Below, piece after piece: positions 61,830 to 64,000 of a stretch of DNA of 64,000 nt (position 1 is its first letter; every line of letters begins with the position of its first letter). The notes below the pieces were generated by a model that searched no databases, was not told where the DNA came from, and saw nothing but the letters and a program-made list of their open reading frames with translations. Origin of the DNA: Pedobacter ginsengisoli (GTDB lineage: Bacteria; Bacteroidota; Bacteroidia; Sphingobacteriales; Sphingobacteriaceae); contig NZ_CP024091.1 of assembly GCF_002736205.1 (NCBI RefSeq), forward strand, positions 2,911,555 to 2,975,554. The letters are read 5' to 3'. A program made the translations under genes and the position numbers.

Positions 61830-64000
61830 TTATTTTTTGAACTCTGCTGAATTAGGATATGGCATTACTTCTATAGCGTTAATGGTTGCACCATTAACCG
61901 TTTGGCGTAGTCCAAATACCAATACATTCTTCTTAGCTCCGGAATTCAACCAACATTCAGGCAAAAAGAACTCACGCTGTGGGCCCGCTTCCCAATGGCG
62001 ACCGATGTTATGTCCATTGAGCCACATATACCCATTTCCCGAAGCATTAATTTTGGCCATCCATGGCATCCATACTTTTGCATCCTTTTCAGGTAAGGAA
62101 AACTCAACCCTGTACCAGGTAAATAAACCTGTTTGCTCCCCTTTTGGCTGAATGCCATTGCCCTTGCGGGGAATTTCATCTTGCATATTTAGGGTAACAC
62201 GCTCCCATTTATCAGCTTTAAATGATGGAGTGGTAAAGCCCTTTGTGACGCCTGCAACATCAGCGGTTAGCTCCCACTGCAGTGGATGTGTTAACACGGT
62301 ATCTGCCTTAGAAAGTCCAGCCTGCCTGATGCCTCCCAACTCTTCCATAGGCACATAACCATGCGCATGTCCAAGGTTTTCGTATACCACTACAATTTCA
62401 TTTTCACCTGCTTTTAGTAAACCGCTGACATCAAAACGATTGTCGAATTCATTGGGACGGATGCGCGAATAAGCACCGCGCGTAATCCAGGTTTGTGCAT
62501 CTGCTTTTTCAGGAAAAAGACGCTTAGGAATTTTGCCATTAACTTGTACGGAAACAATATCACGGGTAAACATGTTAAACAAGAGCCTGTTTTCTTGCTG
62601 AATATCGGCTGCACTCAGGGTAACTTTTGAACGGTACAGGTTATATCGAAAATCATTGATCCCTATTTCTGACAAAGAGGTTTCTTTTGGAAGTACTGTC
62701 CACTTGGCTTCATTTACAGGATCGTTATAACGCAAGGCACTTGCTATACGTATTGGTGTAACATTTACCGACGGGCGAACTGGTTGCTCTGGCTCCATTA
62801 AGCACCACTTGCCCTGCTCAGGAGTAGCTCCCGGAGGAATAACTAACACTTGTGCCCCCAGATCCGGCAAATTGAAATCAATTGCAAATGAATCATTTGC
62901 AGATGTGTTTCCGTTTGTAACTGCAGCTGTTTTAATCAATACTTTCTCTCCGTTCTGATTCACATTGTAAATTGGCTCAGTGGATTTAGCCACTTTACCA
63001 GGTAATACAGTCACCCTTCCTTTTAAAGATTTATCAGGATCTGTGTTGTGCAAAAAAACAAATTTGGTACCATCCTCGGCTATGCGCAGTCCACCAAAAA
63101 GTGATTTAGGTGCATCTTTTAGTTCACAAGGTCCACCAACTGATCTTGCCAGTTTAGTGCCATACTGCTTTATAAATTCCCCCATCGCTTTGGCTGCAAA
63201 ATATTTTGGGCTTGTTGCACCGCTTTCTCTGATGGCGGCATTATAGTCATAACTTGTGGTCATCCCACGTGCTCCCCAACCATTAAAATGAGTACCCCCA
63301 AAAAACATATAGTAGTTGATACCTGTACCGCCTCCAAGCATGCTCATTAAACCAATTGCTTTAAAATGACGCGCATCAGAATAATGTTCTTCACTCAATG
63401 TTCCGGTTACTAAAGAAAACCAGCCCCCCTGTAATTCCGTTACAAAACCAGGAGCATCGCTTTGTTTTTTGCGAAGATCGTACATGCGACGGGCACAACT
63501 TGGCGCATCACTTAGATTGGCTACATAATAATTATCGCAATCGAATACCTGCGACAACTCAGGGTCTTTGCTGGCCCTGGTTTGACTGGTAAGACAGGTA
63601 AACAAGGGTACATCAATGCCATTGTTTTTATAAGAATGATACAAAGCTTTTAGAAAGACTTCTTTGTCTTTGGTACCATGTGCATCATACTCGTTTTCAA
63701 TCTGAAACATAATGATGCCCTTTTGGCCTTTCTTTTTGCGACTGATCTGTTCCGGGGCTAATACTTTAGAAACGGCATTGTACCAATGAACAGACCATTT
63801 GATATGTTCGGGATCGGCACTGCGTAACCAAAGGTCGCCTTTACCGGGACCAAACTTGGCCAACCAGCGAGGATAACCTCCACCAGACCATTCTGCGCAA
63901 AGAAATGGTCCTGGACGTACAATGGTGTAAAAACCAAATTCATCCTGCGCCATCTTTAACCAGGCTTTCAGGTCTTTAAAATCGAATTTGGAATTATCGT
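61830..64000 (-). CDS. GH35 beta-galactosidase, N-terminus beyond window
   Basis: The frame is open to the right edge: upstream of the first visible ATG (63953) it continues DNSKFDFKDLKAWLK, so the true start lies outside. 722 codons are present. GH35 motifs: TIVRPGPFLCAEWSGGG, acid/base Glu in MFQIENEYDAHG, nucleophile Glu in FVTELQGGWFS, FFGGTHFNGWGARG, and C-terminal galactose-binding sandwiches with MWLNGHNIGRHWEAGPQ. It removes terminal beta-galactose. First visible gene of the enzyme operon. Confidence 0.93.
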   Translation of the reverse strand, partial: DNSKFDFKDLKAWLKMAQDEFGFYTIVRPGPFLCAEWSGGGYPRWLAKFGPGKGDLWLRSADPEHIKWSVHWYNAVSKVLAPEQISRKKKGQKGIIMFQIENEYDAHGTKDKEVFLKALYHSYKNNGIDVPLFTCLTSQTRASKDPELSQVFDCDNYYVANLSDAPSCARRMYDLRKKQSDAPGFVTELQGGWFSLVTGTLSEEHYSDARHFKAIGLMSMLGGGTGINYYMFFGGTHFNGWGARGMTTSYDYNAAIRESGATSPKYFAAKAMGEFIKQYGTKLARSVGGPCELKDAPKSLFGGLRIAEDGTKFVFLHNTDPDKSLKGRVTVLPGKVAKSTEPIYNVNQNGEKVLIKTAAVTNGNTSANDSFAIDFNLPDLGAQVLVIPPGATPEQGKWCLMEPEQPVRPSVNVTPIRIASALRYNDPVNEAKWTVLPKETSLSEIGINDFRYNLYRSKVTLSAADIQQENRLLFNMFTRDIVSVQVNGKIPKRLFPEKADAQTWITRGAYSRIRPNEFDNRFDVSGLLKAGENEIVVVYENLGHAHGYVPMEELGGIRQAGLSKADTVLTHPLQWELTADVAGVTKGFTTPSFKADKWERVTLNMQDEIPRKGNGIQPKGEQTGLFTWYRVEFSLPEKDAKVWMPWMAKINASGNGYMWLNGHNIGRHWEAGPQREFFLPECWLNSGAKKNVLVFGLRQTVNGATINAIEVMPYPNSAEFKK

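Noticed and set aside
1..64000. tRNA, rRNA, riboswitch, CRISPR array or replication origin
   Set aside because: None could be recognised by reading either strand; a covariance-model scan would be needed to exclude small RNAs.

Overview
The window reads as a chromosomal segment of a Bacteroidota bacterium, most likely a Sphingobacteriaceae member (Pedobacter-like). The reasons are SusC/SusD pairs with fasciclin, TIG/delta-60 and PKD lipoproteins, lipobox signal peptides, promoters of the TAnnTTTG type, standalone LytTR proteins and an overall AT-rich composition. No rRNA, tRNA or CRISPR array was seen.

Layout. 1-8.5 kb: the N-terminal 841 codons of a SusC-type receptor running off the left edge, a lipoprotein, an ABC-F ATPase, a decayed DJ-1/PfpI gene, and a three-gene SDR-SDR-AraC operon whose promoter carries 21-22 bp spaced direct repeats. 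8.6-13.3 kb: a graveyard of accessory DNA with broken DUF932, serine recombinase, Fic and IS1182 transposase genes. It also holds a two-gene nucleotidyltransferase module, a duplicated regulatory cassette, a 53-nt hairpin and several palindromes. 13.3-23.9 kb: a three-gene surface lipoprotein operon divergent from a signalling operon of two 7TM-DISM histidine kinases with a LuxR/NarL-type regulator between them, followed by hemerythrin-like, small membrane, OmpA and GIN-domain genes. 23.9-29.5 kb: nested mobile DNA, with a recombinase-in-trio (RIT) element inserted into an istB gene that is itself joined to a truncated serine recombinase. 29.5-31.4 kb: small accessory genes. 31.4-64 kb: a large polysaccharide utilisation locus, all on the minus strand.

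The strongest candidate for something new is the signalling operon. The first kinase keeps its ATP-binding boxes but has Ser in place of the phosphoacceptor His. The second keeps the His but has lost the N, G1 and G2 boxes. Each looks dead alone and the pair looks complementary, suggesting an obligate heterodimeric kinase feeding the regulator encoded between them. The promoters of the divergent lipoprotein operon and of the downstream hemerythrin operon share a 16-bp near-palindrome (14/16 identical) centred 53.5 bp from identical TAATTTTG -7 elements, which is a plausible operator for that regulator.

The utilisation locus combines two SusC/SusD/fasciclin sets with GH101-like, GH29, GH27, GH2 and GH35 enzymes. 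This set fits stripping of mucin-type O-glycans: fucose, alpha-Gal/GalNAc and beta-Gal trimming plus release of the core disaccharide. One SusC is frameshifted, one lipoprotein carries an alkaline-phosphatase-fold domain that has lost metal ligands, and a LytTR cassette is tandemly duplicated between the enzyme and transporter operons. All assignments come from reading the sequence; no database search was run.
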